64,000 bases of DNA from Bacteroidota bacterium (GTDB lineage: Bacteria > Bacteroidota > Bacteroidia > AKYH767-A > 2013-40CM-41-45), in NCBI GenBank assembly GCA_016721305.1, contig JADKIH010000002.1, forward strand, positions 385,915 to 449,914, in the 5' to 3' direction. The translations under genes were made by a program, and so were the position numbers. Shown one piece after another: positions 39,555 to 49,597 of the stretch (the stretch's first letter is position 1; every line of letters begins with the position of its first letter). The notes beneath the pieces were generated by a model. The model was not told the origin of the DNA and searched no databases. It saw only the letters and a list, made by a program, of their open reading frames with translations.

Positions 39555-42368
39555 ATGTCAAAAAAGGTCTTTAGTGTATACTCGAAAATTCTTTTAGGCT
39601 TTGGAATAGCCATTGCCGGTCTTTGCTATTTTCTACTCTCCACATATATCAATTCCTCCAAGAGTATTTCTGACAGTCGAAAGATTGAAATGGAATTGCG
39701 CGTAATGCGCTCAGCTGAACGATTACTGGATGATATGCAGGATATCGAGACTGCTTATAGGGGATATGCAATTACCGGAAAACAACTTTACCTTGCTCCT
39801 GCTGAAACTGCTTTTAAGCGAACTTCAAGCGATTTATGGGAACTTCTTTACAGTACGGCTTCCGATTCGACTCAAAAATCAATTTCACATTCACTCGTCT
39901 CCGATATCAGCAATAAAATAATTTTCGCCAGAACGGTGATAAAACTACGTGATGAGAATAATGCAACAGAGGCCTTTAACCTCATTTCTTCAGACAAAGG
40001 AAATTATTATATGCAGAATATTCGCTTCAAGATCGATTCACTTGAGAAAATCGGCAGAGTAATTCTAAATGCATCGAATTTAAGAAAGCACAAATTGCCA
40101 CTAACAACAAAATTCATTATCTGGAACTGCAATCATCATCTTTTCGATTCTCGCAATAATTTTCGGTTTAGCTAACAGAGATGTTTATCTTCAAAACAAA
40201 TCTGCCAATGAACTTCGATTAGAAGAAGAAAAGACACGAGACCTTTACAATATGGCTCCTGTGGGTTATCTCTCAATTGACACAGAAGGAAATATCATTC
40301 AAATAAACACAACAGCTCTGCAATGGCTCGGGCTAAGCTATGAAGATGTTATAGAGAAAAAGAAGCTGTTCGACCTTGTCAGAATTGATAAAGAAAAATT
40401 TCGCCGCTGAATTTAATTTCTGAGACACCATGGTCGGCCGAAGGATTTCTGAAAAGTTTAACGGATAACGATTTTTACGTAGGGATAAGTGGCTCGACAA
40501 AGTATGACAATAAAGGAAACTTCACAGAATGCCGAATTGTCTTTACGGATTTAAGAGAGCGAAAGAAAGCTGAGGAACAGTTAGTTTATCTGGCCCGATT
40601 AATAGACAATACAAATGATTCCATCATATCGGCCGACCAGAATCTGATTATCCGAAGCTGGAACAAAGGTGCAGAGAAAATGTATGGATTCTCATCGTCT
40701 GAAGTCATCGGAAAGTCTTATCAACAAGTTCTAAGAATCGATGTTGATGAAAACGTCGTCACAAGGGTTATGGAACAAGTGCTTAAAAACGGAAATTGGA
40801 CCGCCGAAGTCAAGCATTTCAAAAAAGACGGGACTCCGATTTACATTGAAAACTCGGTGACAGTATTCAACAAAGTAAATGAAGACAATTTTCTTCTTGT
40901 TACCATCAACCAGGACATCACCGAGAGAAAGATTGTGCAGAAAAAACTAAAGATACTTAATAGTGATCTGATCAATCAGGTTGAACAAAAAACGAATGAG
41001 ATCACGGATATATTTAGCAGGATTTCCGATTGCTTTGTTTCCCTCGACAAAGAAGGCCACATCATTTACATCAATCAAGCGGCGGAAGAATTTATCGGCC
41101 TTCCGAAGCCTCAGCTCCTTGGCGCTAAGTTAATGGACTTGTTTGGCACAGGTATCGAAACGCCTCTGAGTTCCCGACTACGATATGCCATAGAGAATGA
41201 AAGTTATTCGGAGTTTGAAGAGCAGGCTTTTAAAAGCAAACGCTGGGTATCATTGAAAGTATATCCTTCGCCAAATTCAACTTCGATTTTCTTTCTGGAC
41301 ATAAGTGAGCGCAAAAAAAATGAGTTCGCTTTACAGGAGAACGAGAAAAAATACCGTTTACTGTTTGAGAATAATCCGATTCCCATGTGGGTGCTCGACA
41401 TTAACACACGACTAATAATTGATGTAAACGAAGCGGCGATTCAGAATTATGGCTATACACGTGAAGAGTTTATCGGAAAGAGCGCATTTGAATTACGTGA
41501 CGAAAACGAAAGACATCGCTTCAACAAAATTATGAAGCCCGGCGATTCAGAAAACTCTTCTACCGGTCATTGGCTACACAAAAGAAAAGACGGTAGTACG
41601 ATTGTGGTGGAAATTATGGCTTACACTCTTTTCTACGACAACAGACCTTGCAGGCTTATTCTAGCCAACGACGTGACAGAAAAAATAAAAGCACAGCATG
41701 AAATAGAATCGTCGCGGGATCAACTCCGGCAATTATCCGGTTATCTGGAAAAAGTAAGAGAAGAAGAACGCACAACGATTGCACGCGAGATTCATGATGA
41801 ACTCGGACAACAATTAACCGGATTGAAAATTGACTTATCATGGTTTGCGAAACGAATCGATCAGACCGATCGTCAGAAAACGCAGAAAGTAGCCGAGATG
41901 ATGTCGTTGATTGACGAGACTGTGAAGACAGTGAGAAAGATAGCATCCGAATTACGTCCTGGTATCTTAGATGATTTGGGATTAATCGCAGCCCTTGACT
42001 GGCAGAGTAAAGAATTTGAAAAACGAACCGGTGTTATTTGCCGTTTCAACCATGATTTTTCTGATAAAAGCTTTGATAAAAATACGGCAACGGGTATTTT
42101 CCGAATTTATCAGGAAGCCCTTACCAATGTAGCCCGCCATGCCGGTGCTACAGAGGTTGAATCTTTTTTAACATTAATTGATCAGGATTGCATAGAATTT
42201 ACTATCATCGACAACGGAAAAGGCATGGGAAATGACCTCTCGCCGAAGAAGACGCTTGGACTTATTGGCATGAAAGAACGTGCACTGATGATGCGCGGAT
42301 CTTTACACATCGACAGCCATGAAGGAAAAGGCACAAAAATTAATTTGAAAGTACCAATCGAAAATTGA
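39555..42368 (+). CDS. CHASE3/multi-PAS sensor histidine kinase (two frameshifts)
   Basis: About 937 residues when repaired. Membrane segment 1 (residues 9-27), a CHASE3 extracellular domain (about 28-180), membrane segment 2 (IIFSILAIIFGLANRD), then four PAS domains. A NarL-type HisKA_3 domain follows, with the phospho-acceptor in REIHDELGQQLTGLK, and an HATPase with EALTNVARHAGA, DNGKGMG and GLIGMKERA. The frame breaks near 40119 (in membrane segment 2) and again near 40397, where FRR is replaced by SPLNLISETPWSAEGF. The sequence from 40176 to 40679 is coding in the repaired frames. It is followed after 11 bases by its likely response regulator. Confidence 0.88.
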
Positions 42369-42379
42369 AACCCTAACAT

Positions 42380-43132
42380 ATGAATATATTACTTGCCGAT
42401 GATCATTTCGTTGTACGAAGAGGACTGAGAGATATTTTGCAGGAAGAATTTCCTTCAGCACAATTCGAAGAAGTGTCGGATGGTCATGAACTGGTGAAGA
42501 AAATCCGCTCCGCAGCATACGACATAGTTATATCCGATCTTTCCATGCCCGGTAAAAACGGACTGGAAGCTTTGAAAATTATCAAATCGGAATTTCCGAC
42601 TATCCCTGTACTTATTCTGAGCATTCACCCTGAAGAGCTCTATGCCATTCGCGTGCTCAAAGCAGGTGCCAGCGGGTATATGACTAAAGAAAGTGCGCCT
42701 GAAGAGCTGGTAAAGGCTGTGAAGCTTATCATGAACGGGCGGAAGTATATGACTCCCTCTCTGGCGGAGAAAATGGTTTCAAAATTAGATGGCGACTTCA
42801 GCAAATTGCCTCACGAATTACTTTCCGACCGCGAGTTAGATGTTTTAAAAATGATCGCCAGCGGAAAAACCGTTTCCGAAATCGCTGCCGAATTATCACT
42901 CAGCGTAAATACCATCAGCACCTATCGTGCACGTGTTCTCGAGAAAATGAATCTCCGCTCAAATTCGGAATTGACGCATTATGCGATTTCGAATGAGTTG
43001 GTGTACAGGCGGTTGCGGGGGTTGCAAGCCGACGGGTTGCGGGTTGCGGGTTGCAGGTTGAATGAGTTGAAGGTTAGTTCGGGCTATTCAGCCGACGAGT
43101 TGCGAGTTGCGGGGCGGAATACGGATTTTTAG
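42380..43132 (+). CDS. NarL/LuxR-family response regulator with repeat-derived tail
   Basis: 250 residues. The receiver domain has the acidic pair D8-D9, phospho-acceptor D53 (DIVISDLSMPGKNG) and the lysine in YMTKES. The LuxR-type HTH (LSDRELDVLKMIASGKTVSEIAAELSLS) is at about residues 150-205. Normal members end near SELTHYAI at about residue 210. Here about 35 more residues (RGLQADGLRVAGCRLNELK...) are translated from a GCGGGTT-type heptamer array, so the natural stop seems lost or the array has entered the gene. It begins 11 bases after the kinase and is the probable partner of its NarL-type kinase. Confidence 0.9.
   Translation: MNILLADDHFVVRRGLRDILQEEFPSAQFEEVSDGHELVKKIRSAAYDIVISDLSMPGKNGLEALKIIKSEFPTIPVLILSIHPEELYAIRVLKAGASGYMTKESAPEELVKAVKLIMNGRKYMTPSLAEKMVSKLDGDFSKLPHELLSDRELDVLKMIASGKTVSEIAAELSLSVNTISTYRARVLEKMNLRSNSELTHYAISNELVYRRLRGLQADGLRVAGCRLNELKVSSGYSADELRVAGRNTDF
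43009..43110. repeat. Degenerate GCGGGTT heptamer array inside the response-regulator 3' end
   Basis: Units GCGGGTT, GCAGGTT and GAGTTGC scattered over about 100 bases, more degenerate than the arrays at 7651 and 27837. The array lies within the open frame. Confidence 0.75.
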
Positions 43133-43205
43133 AATTGAAGCGTGCACAAGATTTTTTCTGGATATATAAATATCCAAGTAGTCTTTTCATTCCAAACCAC
43201 AAGTC

Positions 43206-43245
43206 AACTTACTACTTACTACTTACTACTTACTAATTTCTAATT
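43206..43245. repeat. TTACTAC heptamer array
   Basis: Four tandem TTACTAC/TTACTAA units, then AATTTCT twice, between the two response-regulator genes. Confidence 0.8.
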
Positions 43246-43328
43246 TCTCCACCCGCCACCGCTCTGTAGTACTTTCTACTACAAACCTGTAGTCCAAATT
43301 ACCACGGCTATATGGTCATATTACCTAT

Positions 43329-43747
43329 ATGGATTGGCAGGCCATGAAAGTACCTTGCAACATGGCTGTAAAGCATTCAGGTTTAAGAATTCTTGTTGTT
43401 GAAGATTCTTTACTCATCGTAAAGCGTATATGGGGAATGGTGAGTGAGCTTGAAGGTGTAACACTCATGACTCTTGCGAAGGATGGATTCGAAGCTTTGT
43501 TATTGTCGTCGCAAATTCAGCATGACGTAATTTTGCTCGATATAAAAATTCCCGGCAAAAGTGGAATGGATGTACTTCCGGAGCTGAGAAAAAGTACGAA
43601 GGCAACGATTGTGATGTTGACAAACTACTCCGACAACTATTACAGAAATCTTTGTATGGAATTAGGTGCAGACTTTTCCTCGATAAATCAAACGATTTTG
43701 AGAGGATAAACGACATACTAAGTGAGATTCAAAAAAAAGCAGCATGA
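43329..43747 (+). CDS. Single-domain response regulator receiver (3' frameshift)
   Basis: About 139 residues. A CheY-like receiver: LRILVVEDSLLIV with the acidic residues, phospho-acceptor Asp in VILLDIKIPGKSGMD, and the Thr in VMLTNYSD. As written the frame stops at 43709. One T is missing near 43678, and repair gives GADFFLDKSNDFERINDILSEI and a stop at 43745-43747, completing the last helix. No output domain follows, so it would act through a partner protein. The start is uncertain: ATG 43329 or the ATGs up to 43362. Confidence 0.82.
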
Positions 43748-43874
43748 TTGTCATGGTTGTGACTACAACATTTGGTAACAGTTTACCACAGTAAGATGTA
43801 TTAAGCAACTATTTGTTCTTCATGGGTTTTAACACAACTTTACATAGTAATTGAGAGTATAAAAATTGTGAAAT

Positions 43875-44003
43875 CTAAAACGAAATATCTAATAAATAAA
43901 AACTAGTGTTAGGGTGATGCAGGTTTGTGTGTGCCTGCATGTGTGTGTGAAGTTCAATAGCCCCATCCTTCGGGATGGGGTGGTTGGACTGATTTCGTTT
44001 TAG
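43875..44003 (+). ncRNA. Candidate structured RNA (three-way junction)
   Basis: A perfect 12-bp outer stem pairs 43875-43886 (CTAAAACGAAAT) with 43992-44003 (ATTTCGTTTTAG). Inside are a 7-bp hairpin, 43917-43923 with 43934-43940 (ATGCAGG/CCTGCAT), and a second arm: 43951-43957 with 43984-43990 (AGTTCAA/TTGGACT, one G-U) topped by a perfect 8-bp stem 43961-43968/43973-43980 closed by a TTCG tetraloop. Four nested helices in 129 bases are hard to get by chance. No T run follows, so it is not a simple terminator. Strand is uncertain; plus is drawn because the TTCG loop is favourable on that strand. I recognise no known RNA family. Confidence 0.4.
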
Positions 44004-44010
44004 GGCCTAG

Positions 44011-44100
44011 GTAATTAAGAATTAAGAATTAAGAATTAAGAATTTAGAATTTAGAATTTAGAATTTAGAATTTAGAATTTAGAATTTAGAATTTAGAATT
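44011..44100. repeat. AATTAAG and AATTTAG heptamer arrays
   Basis: Four AATTAAG-type units followed without break by about eight GAATTTA units, in all about 90 bases. Confidence 0.88.
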
Positions 44101-44273
44101 ACGGAAATGTTTCGAGAGGGTTTATTTCCCGCAGATTTCGCAGAAATTAGCAGAAAGCGCAGAAATGTTTCTTGAATGGCCTAAAGAAGGATTGGGTGAT
44201 TTGGCTTAGCGCTTTTTAATACAGAACCGTTCACTGTCTAACCGATCACCGTTTACAAAAAACTTCCAAGCAA

Positions 44274-44666
44274 CTATCCAACTACATAATAAGGCACATC
44301 ATCGTGCGATACGGAATCTTTTTGTTGCCAGTAAGCGAGTGTAACTACGTGTCCGTCTTTGGTGCGGAGTAGTCTTCCAAAAATGTAATTAGTGGGATTG
44401 AATCGAACATCGGTAACACCGACGGTAAAAGTATTCGGGCCTTCGACTACGGGCTCCGGTGCGGGTGCAGGAGCGCCTTCAACAGGAGCTGCAGCGGGTT
44501 TAGCTGCTGTCTTTGGGGGCGGACTCTTTACAACGACAACGGTAAAATTATTCGCCTCCAGTAAATCTTTCAAAAAAGCTACGCGCTCAGGTGATGCATT
44601 CTTTTCTGCGATGCCACATTTTACACCGTCGAGATCTTCAAATAAATGATTCTGATTGATTGCCAT
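44274..44666 (-). CDS. Unidentified 130-residue protein at the end of the complex I operon
   Basis: It starts 12 bases after nuoN on the same strand, so it is probably the last gene of the nuo transcript. Three parts: an alpha/beta-looking N-terminus (residues 1-50; DLDGVKCGIAEKN, LLEANNFTVVVVKS), a Pro/Ala-rich linker (about 50-76), and a C-terminal part (NTFTVGVTDVRFNPTNYIFG, LRTKDGHVVTLAYWQQKDS). It has no signal peptide or membrane segment and only one cysteine, so it does not bind an iron-sulfur cluster by itself. I do not recognise a family. Position suggests a role with complex I, which is inference. Confidence 0.7.
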   Translation of the reverse strand: MAINQNHLFEDLDGVKCGIAEKNASPERVAFLKDLLEANNFTVVVVKSPPPKTAAKPAAAPVEGAPAPAPEPVVEGPNTFTVGVTDVRFNPTNYIFGRLLRTKDGHVVTLAYWQQKDSVSHDDVPYYVVG

Positions 44667-44678
44667 ATTGAGCTTCCT

Positions 44679-46088
44679 TTACAAACCTACGTTAAGGTTC
44701 AAAATGTATTCGTAAATCGATCCGGCGAAACCGGTGAGTATAATGCCGGCCAGACAAACAAAGAGCGCTATACGCAAGCTTAGGCCACTCTCAAGCGGTT
44801 GTATTGCGTTTTCATTGCTATCCATAAACATGGCGCGAATTACCCTCAGATAATAATACAATGCCACGATCATATTCAACGCAGCAACAATGATGAGTAC
44901 AAAATTCCCTGTTCCTACTCCTGCTTTCAACAAGAAGATTTTTCCGAAGAAACCTGCCGTCGGCGGAACGCCTGCCAGAGAGAATAAGGCAATAGCCATG
45001 CTCCAGGCTAAGAATGGATTTGTTTTTGCCAATCCTTTATAACTGTCGATTGTCTCATTACCGGTCTTCGAAGCAATATGAGTAATCACTCCGAAAGCAA
45101 CGATATTCGAGAAGAGATAAACTACGATGAAGTACATCGCTGCAGTAAATCCCTCGGCAGAGCTTCCGGAAATACCAACGAGAATATAACCTATCTGAGT
45201 AATCGACGAGAATGCAAGGAAGCGTTTGAGATTCTGCTGACGAATGGCGAATAAATTTCCAATCACCATCGTGGCAATACTCAGCACATACAACAATGTG
45301 TACCATACATCATTCAACGCGCCGAAGACGTGATAGAGAATGTAAGCAAACACCATCACCATGGCGCCTTTGCTGATAACCGACAAAAATGCTGTCACCG
45401 GTGCCGGAGATCCTTCGTACACATCGGCCGTCCATAAGTGGAACGGAACAACAGACAATTTGAATACAATCCCTGTAAAAAGTAATACGAAGCCTATAAT
45501 GAACAAAGGCTCATAAGAGCTCATCAGCGTCAACTGAGCAAAGCTGAGTGTTCCTGTAGCTCCGTATAAGAACGAAATGCCCATCAGCATTAATCCGCTG
45601 GAGAAGGCCGACGATAAAATCAATTTCATTGCAGCTTCGCCGGAACGACGTTCTTCGAAACCGAAATTACACATGGCTGCCAAAGGAATCGATGCAAGTT
45701 CGAGCGACAAATAGAACATGAGCATGTGTCCGGCTGAAATCATGAAACACATTCCCATTAAAGTCGAAATAATCAGCAAGTAAAACTCTACGACGTGACG
45801 TGTTTTCTTTAACCAGTCCTCCCCTATCAATCCGATAAACAAAGTTCCCGTACACAATAAGTTCTTCGCAAATGCTCCTGCTTTGTATGAAAAGAACATT
45901 CCGCCAAAAGCCTCTCCTTCGACTGTCGGCATCAACCAACCTGCCACGCAGAGAACTAACATCAATCCGTTAAAAATTCTGATCCACGACGAATGACTAC
46001 GGCCATTGTCAGCCACTTTCAGGATGAGGAGAACCACCATCATGAAGCTTAGCATCCATTCGTTTTTCAGAAGATAAAATAACTGCAT
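44679..46088 (-). CDS. nuoN: NADH-quinone oxidoreductase subunit N
   Basis: Proton-pumping membrane subunit of complex I, antiporter-like (MrpD type), 469 residues with about fourteen membrane segments. Motifs include the conserved Glu in FYLSLELASIPL, VVPFHLWTADVYEGSPAPVTAFLSVISKGA (discontinuous helix and Lys), and SLAGVPPTAGFFGK. It is separated from nuoM by seven bases. Intact. Confidence 0.96.
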   Translation of the reverse strand: MQLFYLLKNEWMLSFMMVVLLILKVADNGRSHSSWIRIFNGLMLVLCVAGWLMPTVEGEAFGGMFFSYKAGAFAKNLLCTGTLFIGLIGEDWLKKTRHVVEFYLLIISTLMGMCFMISAGHMLMFYLSLELASIPLAAMCNFGFEERRSGEAAMKLILSSAFSSGLMLMGISFLYGATGTLSFAQLTLMSSYEPLFIIGFVLLFTGIVFKLSVVPFHLWTADVYEGSPAPVTAFLSVISKGAMVMVFAYILYHVFGALNDVWYTLLYVLSIATMVIGNLFAIRQQNLKRFLAFSSITQIGYILVGISGSSAEGFTAAMYFIVVYLFSNIVAFGVITHIASKTGNETIDSYKGLAKTNPFLAWSMAIALFSLAGVPPTAGFFGKIFLLKAGVGTGNFVLIIVAALNMIVALYYYLRVIRAMFMDSNENAIQPLESGLSLRIALFVCLAGIILTGFAGSIYEYILNLNVGL

Positions 46089-46095
46089 CCTACTT

Positions 46096-47595
46096 TCAAT
46101 TTAAAGAAATGTACCGATTAATATTTTCCATGATCTGATTTGTGCCGGGATCAATCAGGTGTGTGAGGTAAAACGGTGTAATACCGATTACCAGAATTGC
46201 ACCAATTAAAACAACAGCAGCTACTTTCTCATTCCATGTAGCATCTTTCAACTCTTCGTAAGCCTTATTCTTGATTGTTCCCATCAGCGACATTCCCGTT
46301 GCACGGAGAATGTACACGGCTGTTACGACGATGGACATACAAGCAACGATCGTTGCTACTCTGTACATCTCTTCCGGACGCTGCCATGATCCTACAAACA
46401 CTGTCATCTCTGCTACGAAGCCGCTGAATCCCGGCAAACCTAATGAGCAGAGACCGGCAATGAAGAAGACGGTACTGATGAATGGCATTATTTTCAACAA
46501 ACCTCCGAGCTCTTTAATGGTTCGGGTATGTGTTCGTTCGTAAATCATTCCGATAGCGGCGAAGAAGAGTGCCGTCATCAATCCATGTGATACCATTTGA
46601 ATAACTGCTCCTGAAATCGCCGACGGTGTAAGCATTCCAATTCCCAGAAGAACAAAACCGCAGTGAGAAACCGATGAATACGCATTCATGTATTTCAAAT
46701 CGGTCTGCATCATCGTTGCAAAAGCTCCGTAAAGGATAGCAATGGCTGCTAATGCCACTATGTAACCCGAATAGAAATGAGCTGCCTCAGGCATCAGGAA
46801 TGCGGCTACACGCAGACAACCATAGCCTCCGAGCTTCATCGAAATTCCGGCAAGGAACATCGATGCGGCAGTTGGCGCTGAAGAGTGACCGTCGGGAACC
46901 CATGTATGGAAAGGAAACAAGGCTGTGAAAATTCCAAAACCTACGAATAAGAATGGAAAGAAGAATAACTGTACGTCGAGCGGAATTTGTTGCTTGCCTA
47001 AATTGGTTAAGCTAAATCCGTCGGCCGGTGTGGCTGAATGATAATACAAGCCTAGCATACCAACTAAAACAAGCGCCGAGCCCCCCATTAACATTAATGC
47101 AAGCTTATTCGCACTATATTCTTTCTTACCACTACCCCATATACCGATGAGTAAGTATTTCGGAATTACGGCTACTTCGAGGAAGAAGAACAATAAGAAT
47201 AAGTCGAGGGCCATGAAGAAACCGTACGCACCTCCGCTGAGGATCGTCAATAAGAAGAAGAACTCCTTCACTTGCTTTTCCATATTCCAGGAAACGAGAA
47301 TACCTGCGAGTACAACACAAGCAGTAAGCAGCATCATTGCAATTGAAATACCATCGACGCCGGTATGATAATTTATACCAAGCGATGCAAACCACGGATA
47401 CGAAGTCTCAAAATACATGCCTTGCGCCGGCGCCACTTGATGTGCGGTACGATAAGCAAACAAGAGCACTACACACAATAACAATTGTACAAAGGCACCG
47501 CCCAATGCAATCACTCGAGGCATATTCTTCCCTTTTGAGAAAGCAATCGCTGCCGCGGTTAACAAGGGTACTAATAAGAGCAGGCCCAGATTCAT
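46096..47595 (-). CDS. nuoM: NADH-quinone oxidoreductase subunit M
   Basis: Second antiporter-like proton-pumping subunit, 499 residues. Motifs: FFFLEVAVIPKYLLIGIWGS with the essential Glu, LFPFHTWVPDGHSSAPTAASMFLAGISMKLG with the discontinuous helix and Lys, and LGLPGFSGFVAE. Two bases separate it from nuoL. Intact. Confidence 0.97.
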   Translation of the reverse strand: MNLGLLLLVPLLTAAAIAFSKGKNMPRVIALGGAFVQLLLCVVLLFAYRTAHQVAPAQGMYFETSYPWFASLGINYHTGVDGISIAMMLLTACVVLAGILVSWNMEKQVKEFFFLLTILSGGAYGFFMALDLFLLFFFLEVAVIPKYLLIGIWGSGKKEYSANKLALMLMGGSALVLVGMLGLYYHSATPADGFSLTNLGKQQIPLDVQLFFFPFLFVGFGIFTALFPFHTWVPDGHSSAPTAASMFLAGISMKLGGYGCLRVAAFLMPEAAHFYSGYIVALAAIAILYGAFATMMQTDLKYMNAYSSVSHCGFVLLGIGMLTPSAISGAVIQMVSHGLMTALFFAAIGMIYERTHTRTIKELGGLLKIMPFISTVFFIAGLCSLGLPGFSGFVAEMTVFVGSWQRPEEMYRVATIVACMSIVVTAVYILRATGMSLMGTIKNKAYEELKDATWNEKVAAVVLIGAILVIGITPFYLTHLIDPGTNQIMENINRYISLN

Positions 47596-47597
47596 AT

Positions 47598-49547
47598 CTA
47601 GAGAAGCTGGAGTAAATAGAGACTAATTAAGACGAGCGATAATACACCGGCAAGGAACCAGGCTGCGTACGATTGTACTTTACCCGATTGCCATCCGCTC
47701 AGAGAAAATGAAAACACCTCTGTAGCTTTTGCAAACGTATTCATCATTCCGTCAACGATATTTTTATCAATCCATGCAGCCGGAGCAGCAATGAGATTGA
47801 AGATAATTTTCTTAGTAACAAATGCATAAATCTCATCGATGTAGAATTTGTGCTTCAATGTCACAAATACAGAACCGAGTCCTTCGCTGATGCGAATGGC
47901 CTTGTCGCTCTTTTTGTAGAAGAAGAACATCGCCAATAAAATTCCACCGATTGACAATGACACAGGAAGAACCGAGAATGAAATATCAATGTGTGTCGGC
48001 AATGCAAATCCATCGCTCGATACAAACTGTCCGAATGGAACAAATCCTGCTACAACGGCACCGATTGCCAGAACAACCTGAACACCTGTCATTGCAATAC
48101 TGCTATGTCCGGCTGAATGATCATCGTGACCATGTGCCTCCGCTTTCTTCTCTCCATCATAATAAAATGTCATGAAGAATAAGCGGAACATATAGAATGA
48201 CGTTAAGGCTGCAGTTGCAATAGCTGCCCAATAGATTACAGGATCATGCTGGAAGGCTGCTGATAAAATTTCTTCCTTACTGAAGAAACCGGCGAACGGA
48301 GGAATACCGGCAATGGCAAGACAGGCAAGCAGGAATGTAATGTGTGTTAACGGCATCGACTTACGTAAGCCGCCCATGTCTTTGAGTTCATTGCTGTGGA
48401 CATGGTGAATAATTGTACCTGCACATAAGAAGAGCAATGCTTTGAATACAGCATGTGTGAAGAGATGGAACATAGAAGCCATGTAACCCAAGCCTTCTTC
48501 GCCACCATATTTTGAAACACCAAGCGCAAACATCATGAAACCGATTTGCGACATGGTTGAATAAGCGAGAACGCGCTTAATATCGGTCTGCGTACAAGCA
48601 ATAAGAGCTGCGAATGCTGCAGAGATGACACCAACAATGGCAACTACGTGCAGCGCGGCCGGACAAGAGATCGCGTATACAGGGAATAAACGTGCAACGA
48701 GATACACACCGGCTACAACCATTGTCGCAGCGTGGATGAGTGCAGACACAGGAGTCGGACCTTCCATCGCATCCGGTAACCAGATGTGCAACGGGAACAT
48801 AGCCGATTTACCTGCACCGCCGATAAAGATCAGCGTCAATGCCCACGACAATGCTGACACACCGCCGAATGATGCAGTGGCAATTGCCTGCAAGTGTGGA
48901 TTAGCAGGATCAGTATAACGGGCAATAATTTCTTTGAAATCAAGCGAGCCTGAATAATAAGAAAGAACTAAAATTCCGGCGAGGAATCCTAAGTCAGCAA
49001 AACGAGTAACAATAAAAGCTTTTTTCGAAGCAGCAACGGCTGATGCTTTTTGGAAATAAAATCCGATGAGCAAGAATGAACTCACACCTACAAGCTCCCA
49101 GAAAACATATGTCTGGAAGATATTCGTTGCTACTACCAGTCCGAGCATCGAGAAAGTAAACAACGATAAGAATGAGTAGTAAGTCGCATAACGTTCTTCG
49201 CCTTTCATATAACCAAGCGAGTAAACGTGAACCATTAAAGAGATGAAGGTCACGACGAGTAACATCATCACAGAAATCGGATCGATGAGAATACCGATGT
49301 TAATGGATAATTCGTTCGTAAAACGAAGCCAGTTCATTTCGAAAGGAATCGTTCCAAGGTATTGCCCACCTACTCTTCCTGTCACAAAGAAGTAATTGTA
49401 AGCGACGCTTGCGGCGAGGATAAAAGAAACCAGCATACAAACCGTTCCCAGTATGCCGGAGAAATTCTTAAGATACTTCCTTCCCCAGATGCCGGAAACG
49501 ACAAAGGAGATAAAAGGAAGAAGTAAAATTAGTACAGATGAAGACAT
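47598..49547 (-). CDS. nuoL: NADH-quinone oxidoreductase subunit L
   Basis: Largest pump subunit, 649 residues, fourteen or more membrane segments plus the long lateral helix region at the C-terminus. Motifs: FWELVGVSSFLLIGFYF, SAMFPLHIWLPDAMEGPTPVSALIHAATMVVAG, and IAGIPPFAGFFSKEEIL. A histidine-rich cytoplasmic loop (AEAHGHDDHSAGHS) is at about residues 490-505. Intact. Confidence 0.97.
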   Translation of the reverse strand: MSSSVLILLLPFISFVVSGIWGRKYLKNFSGILGTVCMLVSFILAASVAYNYFFVTGRVGGQYLGTIPFEMNWLRFTNELSINIGILIDPISVMMLLVVTFISLMVHVYSLGYMKGEERYATYYSFLSLFTFSMLGLVVATNIFQTYVFWELVGVSSFLLIGFYFQKASAVAASKKAFIVTRFADLGFLAGILVLSYYSGSLDFKEIIARYTDPANPHLQAIATASFGGVSALSWALTLIFIGGAGKSAMFPLHIWLPDAMEGPTPVSALIHAATMVVAGVYLVARLFPVYAISCPAALHVVAIVGVISAAFAALIACTQTDIKRVLAYSTMSQIGFMMFALGVSKYGGEEGLGYMASMFHLFTHAVFKALLFLCAGTIIHHVHSNELKDMGGLRKSMPLTHITFLLACLAIAGIPPFAGFFSKEEILSAAFQHDPVIYWAAIATAALTSFYMFRLFFMTFYYDGEKKAEAHGHDDHSAGHSSIAMTGVQVVLAIGAVVAGFVPFGQFVSSDGFALPTHIDISFSVLPVSLSIGGILLAMFFFYKKSDKAIRISEGLGSVFVTLKHKFYIDEIYAFVTKKIIFNLIAAPAAWIDKNIVDGMMNTFAKATEVFSFSLSGWQSGKVQSYAAWFLAGVLSLVLISLYLLQLL

Positions 49548-49597
49548 CTTGTTACGTTCGTTTCAGTATAGTTGATCACATTCATTCGTCGAAGAAA

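Larger units (their letters stand above)
43748..44273. other. Long intergenic region with structured element and repeats
   Basis: 526 bases with no gene. It holds an AT-rich stretch, the base-paired element at 43875-44003, the heptamer array at 44011-44100, and at about 44131-44170 a loose repeat of the motif GCAGAAA (GCAGATTTC, GCAGAAATTA, GCAGAAAGC, GCAGAAATG). The last 100 bases show nothing I recognise. Confidence 0.7.

Noticed and set aside
43875..44003. Integron attC site or transposon end
   Set aside because: The outer arms do not fit the RYYYAAC/GTTRRRY attC ends, and no integrase or transposase is nearby. A simple terminator was also rejected because no T run follows.
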